Source: Euglena gracilis
Lineage: Eukaryota > Euglenida > Euglenophyceae > Euglenales
Assembly (NCBI GenBank): GCA_039621445.1
Contig: CP154954.1
Location: 22,270,954-22,334,953 of the forward strand
DNA length: 64,000 nt
Reading direction: 5' to 3'
This document shows positions 62,645 through 64,000 of the stretch, piece after piece. The notes below the pieces were generated by a model. The model did no database searches, had not been told where the DNA came from, and saw only the letters and a list, made by a program, of their open reading frames with translations. The position numbers were made by a program, and so were the translations under genes. How positions within the stretch are numbered: position 1 is the stretch's first letter; each line of letters starts with the position of its first letter.

Positions 62645-63400
62645 GAATAGGAATTTTAACTGAAATGAAAAACAAAAACCTAAACATGAAAAAGGAACAT
62701 CTGATGCAAAAAAACTGATTGCTTTGAAATAAAATCAGAGCAAATGGATGACAAAACAACACACGGAGGTGTGACGAAGTCGGAGCATGACCAGTGCAAC
62801 GACAGACAGCACAATGCTGTGGATGGTCAGAGGGAGACACACTAACGGGGTTTGCACGAATGACACATCCACGACCCATGTTTGGGCTCGTGGCACAAAT
62901 TCACGCAACACCAATGGTAAGACAAGGAGCACACGTCACATTGCACACGATTCATATCACGACAAGGAGAACGCGGGGGAACAACCACACCACATCGGGC
63001 GCAGGCGGGGGCGGAAGGCACAAGGCGGCGTTTTTGGAGGGAGGGGCAGTGGCGGACGTGGACACGGCAACGGAAGGAAAGACAGAGGGCAAGTCAGAGA
63101 GGTCCTGTGCCACGTCTGCCCCCTCCTCCGCCGGCGGTGCCTCCCACGCCAGCCGCCGCGCCCACTGCTGGCGGTTGCGTTCGACGGCGTCATCGTCATC
63201 ATCCGACTCCAACTTGAAGTGGATGTCCCGCGACCATGCACTTCGAGATGGCTGCGTCAGCGGAACCCAGTCATCATCCTCCTTCACAAGGATGTAGTTT
63301 GGTTGGATTGGTCTGAGGATAAATGGACTGAGGTGTATGCAGTTAATGCTGTGGTGGCATACGGTTCAGGTTGCTTCTTATCCGGAGGCGGTTCAGATAC
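62645..63400. other. stretch with one weak minus-strand frame
   Basis: A minus frame at 62,952-63,287 reads DDDWVPLTQPSRSAWSRDIH then an Asp run and RNRQQWARRLAWE. It could be the N-terminal or linker part of the element that carries the tyrosine-recombinase-like frame next door. Unproven. Confidence 0.3.
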
Positions 63401-63403
63401 GGT

Positions 63404-63955
63404 TCAGATCAATTTTTGCAGTTGTGGGAGTTGCGTGTCAGAGGATGGCACAAACGGGGTTTCTGGCTGAGATGAGGCATGGATGCGGGCAACTGCGTTC
63501 AGATAGCCCCTGAACGTGGATGCTTTCAATTGTCGGAATTTGAATTGATGGCCACATTGTACCCGGCGTTGGTCCTCGCATTGTTTGATAACCGCTTGCC
63601 CATCAAACAACAGAGGAGGATCAAGCGCCCAAGCCGCCCAAGCACAAAGGAAGGCATCCAATTCGTCATAGACAGCGCCAAGGGCATTGCAGACCTCCTC
63701 AAATTCAAGGAGATGTGCCAAAGCCGATTGCTCTGTCCCTTCCGAACCGGACGCTTTCTTTTTGGTAGCCTCCGCCAGAAGGTTGCCATGCAAGGGGTCA
63801 ACGGCAGGGTTCTTTCTTTTGTCCCATCCCTGCTTAATTGTGGCCAAAAATTCAGCAACTTTTGGGGGTTGTGGCAACATTCGGTCCATGGTGTTTGCGG
63901 CTTTCTTCGCCATTTTTGCAAGAACAGACTGAGGAACAACACAAGCAGTGTGCAT
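63404..63955 (-). CDS. possible tyrosine-recombinase N-terminal fragment (Crypton/DIRS-like)
   Basis: A 183-aa minus-strand frame reads MAKKAANTMDRMLPQPPKVA near its start and ends with K-F-R-Q-L-K-A-S-T-F-R-G-Y-L-N-A-V-A-R-I-H-A. The helical S-T-x-x-x-Y-L-x-A-V/I-x-x-I-H layout is that of the SAM-like core-binding domain of tyrosine recombinases. The catalytic domain (R..H-x-x-R..Y) was not found on the coding side, so it is at best a fragment of a Crypton or DIRS-type element. Confidence 0.35.
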   Translation of the reverse strand: MHTACVVPQSVLAKMAKKAANTMDRMLPQPPKVAEFLATIKQGWDKRKNPAVDPLHGNLLAEATKKKASGSEGTEQSALAHLLEFEEVCNALGAVYDELDAFLCAWAAWALDPPLLFDGQAVIKQCEDQRRVQCGHQFKFRQLKASTFRGYLNAVARIHASSQPETPFVPSSDTQLPQLQKLI

Positions 63956-64000
63956 AAAATACTGACCCTCTGTTATCCATTAGGCTCTAACCCCCCCCCC

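Noticed and set aside
63960-64000. Chromosome end (CTAACCCCCCCCCC at the window edge)
   Set aside because: A single CTAACC followed by a C run, like many internal runs; no telomere array.

Overview
The window is eukaryotic nuclear DNA, probably from a protist or alga. Host genes are broken into short exons of about 70-200 bp with GT-AG borders, most of them on the minus strand. There are no bacterial-style operons or Shine-Dalgarno sites. Long homopolymer G/C runs are everywhere; several lie just upstream of minus-strand exons, so on the coding strand they read as poly-C tracts ahead of an AG acceptor. The taxon cannot be fixed from the sequence. Plant-type CCCTAAA-like interstitial repeats and TEs of types shared by animals and algae do not decide it.

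Layout: 1-4.0 kb holds exons of an unrecognised minus-strand gene that runs off the left edge, interrupted by a 1-kb CA/CCCACA microsatellite. 4-11 kb is mostly non-coding with a few isolated exons. 11-15 kb is a composite nested repeat. 15.4-15.9 kb has two exons of an RRM protein. 16.4-20.8 kb has exons of a minus-strand gene with actin-fragmin-kinase-like blocks, split by GT/CA microsatellites. 36-43 kb holds two more minus-strand genes, one with an HAD-type motif. 43-49.5 kb holds two tandem two-RRM (Musashi/hnRNP A/B-like) genes. 52-64 kb is a transposon graveyard: an internally rearranged Tc1/mariner, a non-LTR retrotransposon with an inverted 5' half, a BED-finger hAT, a tRNA-like array and a possible tyrosine-recombinase fragment.

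The most striking object is 22,231-33,515. It is an 11.3-kb GC-rich block bounded by near-perfect 44-bp terminal inverted repeats (42/44 matches; inner 37 identical). It carries two plus-strand genes. Gene A (23.7-27.2 kb) encodes a protein with spaced W-F-D-N, A-D-E-N and W-H-P-Y-K blocks that could be an RNase-H-like transposase; it is interrupted by two in-frame TAG codons. Gene B (27.8-31.8 kb, five exons, about 1,049 aa) has a ParB/DGQHR-like GGQH block and a long charged, disordered tail. The whole block, and almost nowhere else, is studded with about 24 exact and at least six near copies of the palindrome GCGCANNTGCGC. These sit in every intron of gene B, in coding sequence and next to both TIRs. 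I read it as a large, apparently undescribed DNA transposon with its own dispersed binding site; that reading is an inference.

Exon borders are by eye from GT/AG, frame and phase. Single isolated exons are much less certain than gene B or the RRM genes.
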